In this document: piece by piece, positions 1 to 8,594 of the stretch
How the letters are laid out: every line of letters starts with the position of its first letter
Position numbering within the stretch: position 1 is the stretch's first letter
Assembly (NCBI GenBank): GCA_020026055.1
Contig: JAHHRA010000007.1
Span: 7,748-71,747, forward strand
Direction: 5' to 3'
Origin: Actinobacillus sp.
Lineage (GTDB): Bacteria; Pseudomonadota; Gammaproteobacteria; Enterobacterales; Pasteurellaceae
Length of the DNA stretch: 64,000 nt
Position numbers and translations under genes: made by a program
Notes under the pieces: model-generated
What the model saw: only the letters and a program-made list of their open reading frames with translations
Told to the model about the DNA's origin: nothing
Databases searched by the model: none

Positions 1-743
1 AATTGCTGTACTTGAGCATCTTCCGCTTGTTGTAATTGTTGTGGTGTACCTTCAGCAATCACACGCTTATCGGCAATAATGTAAGCATAATCTGCAATAC
101 TCAACACTTCTTGCACATCATGAGAGACAATAATTGAGGTTAAATTCAATGCTTCGTTTAATGATTTAATTAAACTTACGATGATCCCCATACTAATTGG
201 ATCTTGTCCGGCAAAAGGTTCATCATACATAATTAACTCTGGGTCAAGTGCAATTGCACGTGCAAGTGCTACTCGTCTTGCCATTCCTCCCGACAGTTCA
301 GCAGGCATTAATTCTGCGGCACCACGTAATCCGACGGCTTGTAATTTCATCAGTACCATCATACGGATAATTTCTTCAGGCAAGTGAGTATGTTCACGAA
401 TGGGGAAAGCAACGTTTTCAAAAGTGCTGATGTCAGTAAATAATGCCCCAGATTGAAAAAGCATACTCATACGTTTACGGGCTTTATAAAGTTCTGCTCT
501 ACTCATATGGCAAATATTTGCACTATCAAACAAAATCTTACCATGCTCAGGTTTAAGTTGACCGCTGATCAGTTTCAAAAGTGTTGTCTTTCCGATTCCT
601 GACGGCCCCATAATCGCTGTAATTTTTCTTTTCTGGACATTGAGATTTAAATTCTCATAAATAAAGCGATCCCCACGTTTAAAAGTCATATTTTTGACTT
701 CTACTAAAAGATCGCTGTCATGATTATGTTGTTGCTTAGACAT
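1..743 (-). CDS. mlaF: Phospholipid/lipid-asymmetry ABC transporter ATPase (MlaF), 3' end cut by window
   Basis: 247 codons are visible before the gene runs off the left edge. MlaF is the cytoplasmic ATPase of the MlaFEDB complex, which moves phospholipids between the inner membrane and the periplasmic MlaC carrier to keep the outer membrane asymmetric. Visible motifs: Walker A GPSGIGKT at residues 46-53, the Q-loop region LFQSGALF, the signature LSGGMARRVALARA that is characteristic of MlaF rather than of general ABC ATPases, Walker B LIMYDEPFAG, and the H-loop SHD. The start is ATG at 743. The rest of the mla operon would lie left of the window. About 670 bases separate it from arcA, containing two strong dyads. 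Confidence 0.9.
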   Translation of the reverse strand, partial: MSKQQHNHDSDLLVEVKNMTFKRGDRFIYENLNLNVQKRKITAIMGPSGIGKTTLLKLISGQLKPEHGKILFDSANICHMSRAELYKARKRMSMLFQSGALFTDISTFENVAFPIREHTHLPEEIIRMMVLMKLQAVGLRGAAELMPAELSGGMARRVALARAIALDPELIMYDEPFAGQDPISMGIIVSLIKSLNEALNLTSIIVSHDVQEVLSIADYAYIIADKRVIAEGTPQQLQQAEDAQVQQ

Positions 744-1163
744 AAAACAATTTTTGAATTAAAAACTGCAGTATTTTACACAAAATTTACTAATAAAAAA
801 ATCTTAATGCTTTTTTACTATTAATATTTTTATTTTGCTTGTTCTTTCAAACTAGAGACTTATTGTCTTACAATAAACTGATATTTTGCAGGAAAACAAC
901 TTAATACAAGCCCACTCAATTAAACCAACTTGTTTACTAACTGACATTTAAACTCAAAACAAAATTGATTAAAAATAACACGATACAAACTCTATTTTTG
1001 CTCAGTTATTCTATTTGTTTTTTTAGTTGTTCTTTAACAAGTTTCAATATCATTTTTAAACCTTTCACATGAATATAGTTTTTAGGAATGTGATACAAAT
1101 TTTACAAAAAACTCGCAACAATGATTTGCAATTGTTGTAATAATATTTAGTAACTTTAACTTT

Positions 1164-1217
1164 ATACTTATTAAATTTTAACTTTTATTTAAATAAAAGT
1201 TAAAATTTAATAAGTAT
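1164..1217. repeat. 54-base perfect palindrome with no spacer
   Basis: The left arm 1164-1190 is the exact reverse complement of the right arm 1191-1217 (27 bases each, centre 1190/1191). It is almost pure A/T and starts with ATACTTATTAAATTTTAAC. It lies in the gene-free stretch between the 3' end of arcA and the start of mlaF, both read leftwards. It could be a cruciform or a bidirectional terminator. The remainder of 744-1413 holds one further dyad (1238-1276) and a short CCCCC/GGGGG stem at 1365-1386 just past the arcA stop; I see no gene there. Confidence 0.85.
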
Positions 1218-1237
1218 TTTTTGTCAAGACAGTAAAT

Positions 1238-1276
1238 ATTTAAAATTTCAAATAATGATTATTTGAAATTTTAAAT
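1238..1276. repeat. Second A/T-rich inverted repeat
   Basis: The 17-base arms 1238-1254 and 1260-1276 are perfect reverse complements around a 5-base loop. It lies 21 bases from the 54-base palindrome, so the arcA-mlaF spacer carries two tandem long stems. No long T run follows on either strand, so calling it a terminator is uncertain. Confidence 0.8.
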
Positions 1277-1413
1277 TGAAGTGTTGAACAGAAATTATCA
1301 CACAATAAGTCTATCGAATAGCATTATTCCTTACATAAACTAGTTTTAACGACTAAATTTCATTCCCCCAGCTTAAGAGAAGGGGGCGATGAACAGAAAA
1401 ATCCGTTTGAAAC

Positions 1414-2124
1414 TTATTCAAGTTCCCCACAAAAGCGATAGCCTTCGCCGTGAATTGTAGCAATGATTTCAGGCGTATTTGCATGATCTTCAAAATGCTT
1501 ACGAATACGACGAATAGTTACATCGACAGTACGATCTTGTGGACGTAATTCACGACCTGTCATACAGCGTAATAACACTTCACGTGTTTGAATTTTGCCA
1601 GGATTTTCACAAAAATGTAACATCACTCGAAATTCACTACGTGGCAATTTGTATTCTTCTCCATCTGGATTAATTAGTGTGCGACTATCTAAATCAAGCA
1701 CCCATCCATTAAAACGATATTTATCAATATTTGTTTGAACAATTTTTTGTTCATCTACCATTGTGCGTCGAAGCAAATTGCGTGCACGAATCGTTAATTC
1801 ACGTGGATTAAACGGCTTAGTAATATAATCATCTGCTCCTATTTCTAAGCCTAAAATTTTATCTACTTCATTGTCACGCCCTGTTAAAAACATAAGCGTT
1901 ATATCGTTATGTTCACGCAATTCTCTAGCTAGCATTAACCCATTTTTCCCAGGCAAATTAATGTCCATAACAATAAGGTTAATTTTTTGCATAGATAAAA
2001 CACGATGCATTTGTACACCATCAGCTGCTTCAAAAACATCATACCCTTCTGCCTCAAAAATACTTTTCAAAGTATTTCGAGTAATTATTTCATCTTCAAC
2101 AATCAGAATTTTAGGAATTATCAT
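1414..2124 (-). CDS. arcA: Aerobic respiration control response regulator ArcA
   Basis: 236 residues, close to E. coli ArcA (238). OmpR/PhoB-type response regulator: receiver domain about 1-120 with acidic pair E10/D11, phosphoacceptor D54 in VMDINLPGKNG, T82/K103-type switch residues in FLTGRD and ITKPF, then a winged-helix DNA-binding domain ending in TIHGEGYRFCG. In the family, ArcB phosphorylates it under low oxygen, and it then represses aerobic respiration genes and activates fermentation genes. The sensor gene arcB is not in the window. The start at 2124 follows an A/T-rich leader with AAGGAAAT. It is divergent from corC across about 290 very A/T-rich bases. Confidence 0.96.
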   Translation of the reverse strand: MIIPKILIVEDEIITRNTLKSIFEAEGYDVFEAADGVQMHRVLSMQKINLIVMDINLPGKNGLMLARELREHNDITLMFLTGRDNEVDKILGLEIGADDYITKPFNPRELTIRARNLLRRTMVDEQKIVQTNIDKYRFNGWVLDLDSRTLINPDGEEYKLPRSEFRVMLHFCENPGKIQTREVLLRCMTGRELRPQDRTVDVTIRRIRKHFEDHANTPEIIATIHGEGYRFCGELE

Positions 2125-2417
2125 TTTTATTTCCTTTAATTATTATATTTGTAACAAATAACTGTAGTTATTTTAGTTTATGACACCAAAACATAGTCGC
2201 TATTATAACAGTTAAGTTAACTGTTAAAAATACAAAACTTAATTTAAATCATAAATGTATATAAAAATTTATAAATAATATATAAAAATTTTAACTTCAT
2301 TAATAAATTATTAGTAACTAGTTAGTAATAACTATAATGCTCCTCAAATCTAGTTATTTTTTGAAAAATATGTTATTTTCTGAATGTTTTTTTTAATTAA
2401 TGGTGATAATCAACACT
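2125..2417. promoter_or_regulatory. Divergent arcA / corC intergenic region
   Basis: About 290 bases of strongly A/T-rich DNA between two divergent genes, which must hold both promoters. A near-duplicate TATAAAAATTT motif occurs at about 2261 and 2282. I cannot assign individual -35/-10 elements with confidence. Confidence 0.4.
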
Positions 2418-3326
2418 ATGCGATGTTCAGAAAACGTTAGCGAACAACTTAAGAGGAATAACCAAAAGTTGTATTTTTTCCAATCAATTATGCATAAATT
2501 TTTTCCAACTGTGCTTAAGAATCGTGAAGAACTTGTCGAAGTCATCCGAGATTCAGAGCAAAATGATCTCATTGATCAAGATACTCGTGAAATGATTGAA
2601 GGAGTAATGGAAATCGCACATTTACGAGTCAGAGACATTATGATCCCCCGTTCGCAAATTACTTTTATTGAAATTTCTCAAGACATTGATGCTTGTTTAG
2701 AGACTATCATTCGTTCAACTCATAGCCGTTTTCCAGTTATTACAGGTGAACGGGATCATATTTTAGGCATTCTACACGCAAAAGATTTACTTACTTGCCT
2801 TAGAAAAGACGCTAAACCTTTTGATTTACTCTCCATGCTCCGTTCTGCTGTTGTTGTACCAGAAAGTAAGCGCGTTGATAGTATGCTCAAAGATTTTCGA
2901 TTAGAACGCTTTCATATGGCGATCGTAGTTGATGAATTCGGTGCCGTTTCTGGTTTAGTGACGATTGAGGATATTCTTGAACAAATCGTTGGTGATATTG
3001 AAGATGAGTTTGATGAGGATGAAGGCGAAGATATACGTCAACTTTCTCGTCATGTTTTTGCTATTAAAGCCTTAACTCCGATTGAAGATTTTAATGAAAA
3101 ATTCCAAACTCACTTCAATGATGAAGAAGTCGATACTATCGGTGGCTTAGTGATGAACACATTCGGCTATCTCCCCTCACCTGGTGAAGAAATTATTCTT
3201 GAAGGCTTTAAATTCAAAATTATAGTTGCAGATAGCCGTCGTCTTATTCAGCTCCGTGTTACTGTTCCAACTAAAAACTTAGAAAAAAACGAACCTTTTA
3301 TTGAAGCTAAAAATCCTAATCTATGA
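2418..3326 (+). CDS. corC: CorC/HlyC family CBS-domain protein
   Basis: 302 residues from the ATG at 2418. An upstream in-frame ATG at 2400 is possible, but the later one is preceded by a GGTGAT ribosome-binding-like stretch, and the resulting N-terminus (SENVSEQLKRNNQKL) resembles Haemophilus CorC. Two CBS domains follow the segment EEVIRDS-type/NDLID/VRDIMIPRSQ (about residues 45-175), then an acidic linker VGDIEDEFDEDEGED and a C-terminal CorC_HlyC transporter-associated domain. The family is linked to magnesium/cobalt efflux and membrane-lipid trafficking. The stop overlaps the lnt start by four bases (ATGA), so corC, lnt and kdkA form one translationally coupled operon. Confidence 0.93.
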   Translation: MRCSENVSEQLKRNNQKLYFFQSIMHKFFPTVLKNREELVEVIRDSEQNDLIDQDTREMIEGVMEIAHLRVRDIMIPRSQITFIEISQDIDACLETIIRSTHSRFPVITGERDHILGILHAKDLLTCLRKDAKPFDLLSMLRSAVVVPESKRVDSMLKDFRLERFHMAIVVDEFGAVSGLVTIEDILEQIVGDIEDEFDEDEGEDIRQLSRHVFAIKALTPIEDFNEKFQTHFNDEEVDTIGGLVMNTFGYLPSPGEEIILEGFKFKIIVADSRRLIQLRVTVPTKNLEKNEPFIEAKNPNL

Positions 3327-4882
3327 AAAAATTCCTGCCTTACTTAATTGCTATTCTCTGTGGCATCATGGGCATTTTTGCCTTTTCGCCTTTCCATTAT
3401 TGGTATCTCGCTTATCCGTCTCTATTTGGTTTGATTTGGTTAACGAAAAACCCTCGCCAAAAAACAGCTCTTTGTGGAAGTTTCCTGTGGGGATTTTGCT
3501 TCTTTAGCATCGGCGTGAGCTGGGTACACGTTAGTATTCACAACTTTGGTGGAGCACCACTTTGGTTAAGTTATTTCTTCGTTTCGCTACTTGGGGCATA
3601 TCTTGCACTATTCGTATTGCTTTTTGCTTATTTAATTCAACGCTTTAACGTTAAAAGTCCTGCTATTTTCCCTGCTTTATGGACATTAACCGAATGGTTC
3701 CGTAGTTGGTTATTTACAGGATTCCCATGGTTGCAATTTGGTTATTCACAAATCGATAGTCCCTTTGCAGGTTTAGCACCACTCTTAGGCGTTGAAGGCT
3801 TAACTTTCTTTACTGTATGGATAGTAGCGCTTATCTACACACTATTTCACTTCTTATTAAAAAAAGACAAATCTCTGCTATTGATTACATTTAATATAAG
3901 TTTACTAGCAATAGTGATGACATTAAGTTACTTTGCTTCACACTTAAATTTCGTCGTCCAAGATAAAGAGCGTGCATTGCGCTTTACTTTATTGCAAGGC
4001 AATATTGAACAACAAATGAAATGGGATCCCGCTTATTTTTGGCACACAATGAAAACATATCAACAGTTGATTGAGCAAAATATCGGCAAAACAGATATCA
4101 TTATCTTGCCAGAATCAGCACTACCTGTAGATGAGCGAAGACTTCAAACTTTCTTTGAGAATCTCGCTACTAAAGCACAGATTAATCATACTGAGATTGT
4201 GATCGGCACAATTTGGCAGTCACAAAATCAACAATATGCAAATTCCATCATTGATTTAGGCAATTCAAAATTCCCTTATTCGCTAGAGAATAAAAATCGC
4301 TATATCAAACACCATTTAGTTCCTTTTGGTGAATATGTGCCTTTAGAAAAATGGTTACGCCCTTTAGGAACAATCTTTAATTTACCAATGTCGGACTTTG
4401 CTCGTGGTGCACGCATGCAATCTAATCTATTTGTGCAACAGCATCTGTTTGCTCCAGCCATTTGTTATGAAATTATTTTTGGTGATCAACTCCGTGAAAA
4501 CTTACGTCGAAACACAGATTATCTACTCACTCTTTCTAACGATGCTTGGTTTGGAAACAGTATTGGACCTTGGCAACATTTACAGATGGCACAAATGCGT
4601 GCTTTAGAATTAGGTCGTCCTTTGATCCGAGCAACTAATACAGGCATTACTGCTTTTGTGGATGCGAAAGGGCAAATTATCAAACAAGCTCCGCAATTTA
4701 AAACTATCAGTTTGTCAGCAACAGTTGCCCCGACTATAGGTACAACACCATACTCTGTTTTAGGCTCAAAACCACTCTATATTTTAATTTTCTTATTGAT
4801 TTTCTTGCATAGTATCGGCACTATTGCGAAAAAAGCTTTGCTCAAACGTTATGATGAATGCCTAAAAGATGAATATAAATAA
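3323..4882 (+). CDS. lnt: Apolipoprotein N-acyltransferase
   Basis: 519 residues. Lnt adds the third acyl chain to the N-terminal cysteine of lipoproteins at the periplasmic face of the inner membrane. About six hydrophobic N-terminal helices precede a nitrilase-fold domain (about 220-490). The catalytic triad motifs are visible: Glu in ILPESALP, Lys in RYIKHHLVPFGEYVP and Cys381 in ICYEIIFGD. It overlaps corC by four bases at the 5' end and kdkA by 14 bases at the 3' end. Length and motifs match the Pasteurellaceae enzyme. Confidence 0.95.
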   Translation: MKKFLPYLIAILCGIMGIFAFSPFHYWYLAYPSLFGLIWLTKNPRQKTALCGSFLWGFCFFSIGVSWVHVSIHNFGGAPLWLSYFFVSLLGAYLALFVLLFAYLIQRFNVKSPAIFPALWTLTEWFRSWLFTGFPWLQFGYSQIDSPFAGLAPLLGVEGLTFFTVWIVALIYTLFHFLLKKDKSLLLITFNISLLAIVMTLSYFASHLNFVVQDKERALRFTLLQGNIEQQMKWDPAYFWHTMKTYQQLIEQNIGKTDIIILPESALPVDERRLQTFFENLATKAQINHTEIVIGTIWQSQNQQYANSIIDLGNSKFPYSLENKNRYIKHHLVPFGEYVPLEKWLRPLGTIFNLPMSDFARGARMQSNLFVQQHLFAPAICYEIIFGDQLRENLRRNTDYLLTLSNDAWFGNSIGPWQHLQMAQMRALELGRPLIRATNTGITAFVDAKGQIIKQAPQFKTISLSATVAPTIGTTPYSVLGSKPLYILIFLLIFLHSIGTIAKKALLKRYDECLKDEYK

Positions 4883-5636
4883 TATTACGTCACCAAATTT
4901 GGAAAATTTTTCCCAAATTCAGCAACAAAACCACTTTTTTTTACTGTCAGATGGCGTTGATCATAGTGATCTATTAACTCTCTTTTTACCGCAAACTTGG
5001 CAACGCACACAACGTATTATTGGGCAAGCTTGCGGACGTGGTATAACTTGGTTCATTCAAACAAGCGACCTTTGGCAGGTTAATGTTACTCTTCGTCATT
5101 ATTACCGTGGTGGCTTTTTAGGAAAATTGAATAAAGATCTTTATTGGAACAAAAATTTACGAAACTGCCGCAGTTTTGCTGAATTTCAGTTATTACAAAA
5201 ACTCTGCGAGTCTGGCATTGCTGTTCCCAAACCTATCGCTGCCCATGTCGAAAAACTCGGCTTTGGATTTTATCGAGCAGATTTATTAAGCGAGCTCATC
5301 AGCCATGCCCAAGATCTCACTATTCTTCTTCAAAAAAAACCACTTAGTCCTCACCAGTGGCAAAAAATTGGCAAATTAATCAAACAGTTACATAACGTCC
5401 AAGTTTGCCATACAGATTTGAATGCTCATAACATCTTACTTCAACACCCTCATACGCCACAAGAAAAATGCTATCTAATTGATTTTGATAAATGTGATGA
5501 ACGCATTGGGAACGGTTGGAAAACAGAAAACCTTTCTCGTCTTTACCGTTCTTTTCTCAAAGAAGTCGAACGGATGCACATTCATTTTAACCAAAACGAT
5601 TGGCAAAATTTGCTTGCTGGTTACCAACAAGAATAA
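4869..5636 (+). CDS. kdkA: 3-deoxy-D-manno-octulosonic acid (Kdo) kinase
   Basis: 255 residues with a small protein-kinase-like fold. KdkA phosphorylates the single Kdo of Haemophilus-type lipopolysaccharide inner core. Visible: LRHYYRGGFLGKLNKD, SFAEFQLLQKL, and the catalytic loop LHNVQVCHTDLNAHNILL followed by LIDFDKC (HxDxxxxN and DFD motifs). The start overlaps the end of lnt; slightly later starts such as near the FSQIQQQN segment are possible because the first 15 residues look non-conserved. Presence of this gene argues for a Haemophilus/Pasteurella-type LPS core. Confidence 0.93.
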   Translation: MNINNITSPNLENFSQIQQQNHFFLLSDGVDHSDLLTLFLPQTWQRTQRIIGQACGRGITWFIQTSDLWQVNVTLRHYYRGGFLGKLNKDLYWNKNLRNCRSFAEFQLLQKLCESGIAVPKPIAAHVEKLGFGFYRADLLSELISHAQDLTILLQKKPLSPHQWQKIGKLIKQLHNVQVCHTDLNAHNILLQHPHTPQEKCYLIDFDKCDERIGNGWKTENLSRLYRSFLKEVERMHIHFNQNDWQNLLAGYQQE

Positions 5637-5644
5637 CATCATTA

Positions 5645-5664
5645 ACTCATTCAATTAAATGAGT
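5645..5664 (+). terminator. Short hairpin after kdkA
   Basis: ACTCATT / AATGAGT stem with a six-base loop nine bases after the kdkA stop, followed by GAATTTTC. The T run is weak, so this is a tentative terminator. The remaining gene-free stretch to 5959 holds nothing I can assign. Confidence 0.5.
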
Positions 5665-5959
5665 GAATTTTCAAAAAAATTCTAATATATTCAAACTTTT
5701 CAGTTAATAAAATTGAGTATTTTTTCATTGCAAAACTATCCTTATTCAAGAAAAAATCCTGATTTTGTCTGCGTAAAAACAGTAAAGTCTGCAACAGATC
5801 GTTTGCTTTATTTTGGTAGTGGCTATAAATTGAACATAGTGACTGAGTTAAGCAAAAAGTATGAAAAATTTTTACTCAATAAAGCAAATTTGCGTATTCT
5901 CTATTTTTTGCTCAATAAGGAGATCTCATTATAATTAATGAAGAAGTAAAAATTAAAAA

Positions 5960-6006
5960 ATCACGCCTACGAAATCAGAAAAATTTTCCAAATTTGCAGG
6001 CGTGAT
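5960..6006. terminator. Hairpin of the CACGCC/GGCGTG family between kdkA and nagA
   Basis: ATCACGCCT (5960-5968) pairs with AGGCGTGAT (5998-6006); the interior carries AAAAATTTTCC. It is immediately followed by a second imperfect stem (about 6015-6043, CAAAAxTCGGAAAA / TTTTCCAGATTTTG). It sits between the convergent genes kdkA and nagA, so it probably ends transcription from both sides. Similar elements occur at 48831, 57489 and, inside a gene, at 40944. Confidence 0.75.
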
Positions 6007-6059
6007 CTTAGGCTTCAAAACTCGGAAAACTTTTCCAGATTTTGCGAATGTGTTTGATA

Positions 6060-7199
6060 TTAAAAAGCTTCATATTTCCCATTCACTACGACAGCTTTTA
6101 CATTAAATGAGTGATCAAAAACAGTGAGGTTAGCGATTTTGCCTACGTGGATCGAGCCAAGTTTATCATCGACATTAATCACTCGTGCGGGATAAAGAGT
6201 TGCCATTCTGAGAGCTTCGTCCAGCGGTAAGTCGAGGTGATTGACTAGATTAGCAATGGATTCGATCATTGTGATCATTGCGCCTGCGAGAGAACCATTG
6301 GCATCAAAGCATTGTTTATCCTTAACTTTTATTAGTTTACCTTCGAAAATAAAACTTTCAATATTCGATCCTGCTGGAGCAACTGCATCAGTAATAATAA
6401 AAAGACGTTCTCCTTTAAGTTTTTTATCCAAAGCAATATTTTCAAAGCGAACATGTTTACCATCAACAATAATGCCAGCATAGACATCGCTATACAAAGC
6501 AGCACCAACGACGCCCATTTCTCGACCTGAACTAATTGGTGACATGCCATTATGAAGGTGAGTTACACAGCTTGCCCCTGCATGAAAAGCAGCTTGCGTT
6601 TGTTCGAAAGTGGCATTGGAATGACCAATTGAGACGACAATCCCTGCTTTGACAAACTCAGGAATATATTGACTAGTTGGATTTTCGGCTGCAATAGTAA
6701 GCATTTTAATAATATCTGCATTTGCTAAAAGTTCTTGCTTAGCTTCATTAGTCATTTCGCTCACAAATTCTGCTCGATGAGTCCCTTTTTTAGCACTGCT
6801 TATATATGGACCTTCCAAATGAATACCTAAAATTTGATTTTGATGTTGATGCATATAGTCAGAAACGACTTTCACAGCTTGCATCATTTTGCCATCAGGA
6901 GCCGTAATAAACGTCGGTAGAAAGCTGGTTGTGCCAGAGCGGAGATTAGTTTGTTGCATTATTTCCAGCGTTCTAAGACTAATATCATCATTAAACATTA
7001 CGCCACCACAACCATTAATTTGTAAATCAATAAACCCTGCACAAAGATTTGTTCCATTTAGGTCGATTTGCTTAAGATTATCAGGTAAAGATGTTTGGGG
7101 TTGAATAGCGAGAATGCGATCATTCTCAATCACTACTGCCTGTTGTTTAAGAATCTCTTCACCTGTATAGATGACAGCATTAGTTAGTGCATATTTCAT
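6060..7199 (-). CDS. nagA: N-acetylhexosamine-6-phosphate deacetylase (NagA family)
   Basis: 379 residues. Cytoplasmic amidohydrolase removing acetate from GlcNAc-6-P, and in related enzymes GalNAc-6-P. The start chosen is the second of two ATGs (7199) because AAGGAG is six bases upstream. Motifs seen: HLEGPYISSAKKGTH (metal-binding Glu), GHSNATFEQ, THLHNGMSP, and the catalytic Asp in ITDAV. It lies 29 bases after nagB. Beside a chondroitin-type pathway it could serve both GlcNAc-6-P and GalNAc-6-P, since no separate agaA is present; substrate range is inference. Confidence 0.93.
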   Translation of the reverse strand: MKYALTNAVIYTGEEILKQQAVVIENDRILAIQPQTSLPDNLKQIDLNGTNLCAGFIDLQINGCGGVMFNDDISLRTLEIMQQTNLRSGTTSFLPTFITAPDGKMMQAVKVVSDYMHQHQNQILGIHLEGPYISSAKKGTHRAEFVSEMTNEAKQELLANADIIKMLTIAAENPTSQYIPEFVKAGIVVSIGHSNATFEQTQAAFHAGASCVTHLHNGMSPISSGREMGVVGAALYSDVYAGIIVDGKHVRFENIALDKKLKGERLFIITDAVAPAGSNIESFIFEGKLIKVKDKQCFDANGSLAGAMITMIESIANLVNHLDLPLDEALRMATLYPARVINVDDKLGSIHVGKIANLTVFDHSFNVKAVVVNGKYEAF

Positions 7200-7228
7200 C
7201 ATTTTCTCCTTTTCTATTTTCCCAAATT

Positions 7229-8035
7229 TCATTGTGAAACAGAGCAGATTGCTTCTTGCTCTAGTGAAGTAAAATATTTCAACGTTTTAACTTTCAATTC
7301 TTGAGTTGCTTTTTCATCACATACTACTATTGATTGTGGATGAAGCTGCAATGCACTCACTGTCCATAAGTGATTGATGGCTCCTTCTACACAAGCCTGT
7401 AAGGCAAGAGCTTTATTATAACCTGTCACTAACAATAGTATTTCTTCGGCATCTAATAATGTCTCCACACCGATAGTCAGTGCATATTTCGGCACAGCGT
7501 CTAATTGATAGTTGAAAAATCGAGCATTAGCGAGACGAGTTTCTTCTGTCAATGTTTTGATGCGAGTACGTGAGGCAAGCGAAGAAGCAGGTTCATTAAA
7601 TGCAATATGCCCATCTGATCCAACTCCCCCCATAAAAAGATGGATTTTGCCATATTGGCGAATTTTCTCTTCATAACGTTGACATTCAGCTTCATGATTT
7701 GCAGCATTGCCGTTCAAGATATTAATATTCTCTTTGGGAATATCAATGTGATCGAAAAAGTGATGAGCCATAAAATAGTGGTAACTTTGCGGATGATCTT
7801 CTGCTAAACCAACATATTCATCCATATTAAAAGTAACGACATGGCGAAAACTCACTCTTCCTGCCTGATAATGCTCAATGAGTTTTTGATAAGTTGCAAG
7901 AGGTGTCCCTCCTGTTGGTAAACCTAGCACAAAAGGTCGCTCAGCTGTTGGTTTAAATTGATTGATCCGTTCAACAATATAATTTGCCGACCAAATGCTC
8001 ACCTGCTCAGTATTAGTTAGAGGTATTAATCGCAT
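7229..8035 (-). CDS. nagB: Glucosamine-6-phosphate deaminase
   Basis: 268 residues, the normal length of the hexameric enterobacterial enzyme (266). Converts GlcN-6-P to fructose-6-P and ammonia. Visible: LGLPTGGTPLATYQKL, FNMDEYVGL, the active-site stretch FMGGVGSDGHIAFNEPASS, and the C-terminal region that carries allosteric-site residues. A GGAGAG ribosome-binding site precedes ATG 8035. It is first of a nagB-nagA pair, separated from the upstream PTS operon by a terminator (8098-8123). Its presence shows that glucosamine, not only galactosamine, can be used, which fits hyaluronan or heparan fragments. Confidence 0.95.
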   Translation of the reverse strand: MRLIPLTNTEQVSIWSANYIVERINQFKPTAERPFVLGLPTGGTPLATYQKLIEHYQAGRVSFRHVVTFNMDEYVGLAEDHPQSYHYFMAHHFFDHIDIPKENINILNGNAANHEAECQRYEEKIRQYGKIHLFMGGVGSDGHIAFNEPASSLASRTRIKTLTEETRLANARFFNYQLDAVPKYALTIGVETLLDAEEILLLVTGYNKALALQACVEGAINHLWTVSALQLHPQSIVVCDEKATQELKVKTLKYFTSLEQEAICSVSQ

Positions 8036-8097
8036 AAACTCTCCAAGATTATTTGTTTTTTAATTCTAACTTCAAGAATAATAAAAAATATAAGCAA

Positions 8098-8123
8098 GGA
8101 TTTGAATTAATTATTCCAAATCC
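8098..8123 (-). terminator. Terminator after the PTS / glucuronyl hydrolase operon
   Basis: On the minus strand GGATTTGGAAT pairs with ATTCAAATCC across a short loop, followed by TTGCTTATATTTTTTATT. It lies 35 bases past the EIIA stop and separates that operon from nagB-nagA. Confidence 0.65.
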
Positions 8124-8158
8124 TGCCTACATTACATCTCTATAAAAAATTTTTTGAA

Positions 8159-8581
8159 TTAAATACCATCAGAGTTGCTATCAGTATTAGGTTGTTCAGG
8201 TTTAAATTCAGAAATTGCATCTTTAGCAACTTCGAGCATTTCAGCGATATCTTTGTCTATGTCATTTGAATCTGCTGTTAACGCTGCGTAGACTAAAGTA
8301 AAATTTACTCCAGATAAAAGTTTAACTCTATCATTTCTAGCATATTTCATTGCAGCTCTGTTGAATGGTGTTCCACCAAACATATCTGTTAAAAATATGA
8401 TCTTGTCATAAGCTTTTAGTTCCTCCATAGCTCTATCATATTTTTCTTCCAAATCATCAATAGTCATTTCAGCGACATAGTCGACTGTTCTTAAGTTTTC
8501 CATATCTCCACACACTAGTTGTATAGTGCTTTTTAATCCACTTGCAAAATTACCGTGAGTGGCAATAATTACTCCATACAT
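8159..8581 (-). CDS. PTS EIIA component, mannose/N-acetylgalactosamine family
   Basis: 140 residues, EIIA(Man) fold. The phosphoacceptor is H9 in VIIATHGNFASG, and FLTDMFGGTPFNRA is the second family motif. It accepts phosphate from HPr and passes it to EIIB. AGGAG precedes the ATG. It is the last gene of a six-gene operon (glucuronyl hydrolase, EIIB, EIIC, EIID, heparinase-type lyase, EIIA). The C-terminal 20 residues (QPNTDSNSDGI) are an unstructured tail. Homologous streptococcal systems import hyaluronan or chondroitin disaccharides, which is the likely substrate here. Confidence 0.9.
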   Translation of the reverse strand: MYGVIIATHGNFASGLKSTIQLVCGDMENLRTVDYVAEMTIDDLEEKYDRAMEELKAYDKIIFLTDMFGGTPFNRAAMKYARNDRVKLLSGVNFTLVYAALTADSNDIDKDIAEMLEVAKDAISEFKPEQPNTDSNSDGI

Positions 8582-8594
8582 AACTTAATACTCC

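Noticed and set aside
181..387. Plus-strand frame at the left edge
   Set aside because: Antisense to mlaF, whose Walker and signature motifs are unmistakable.
1362..1386. CCCCC/GGGGG stem after arcA as a rho-independent terminator
   Set aside because: Only five pairs with a 12-base loop and no T run on the arcA strand; too weak to call separately.
1871..2161. Plus-strand open frame opposite arcA
   Set aside because: Lies fully antisense to a strongly conserved gene and has no independent coding features.
5713..5934. 73-codon open frame between kdkA and nagA
   Set aside because: Starts with TTG, lacks a ribosome-binding site, shows no recognisable sequence, and sits in a convergent intergenic stretch next to the hairpin at 5960.
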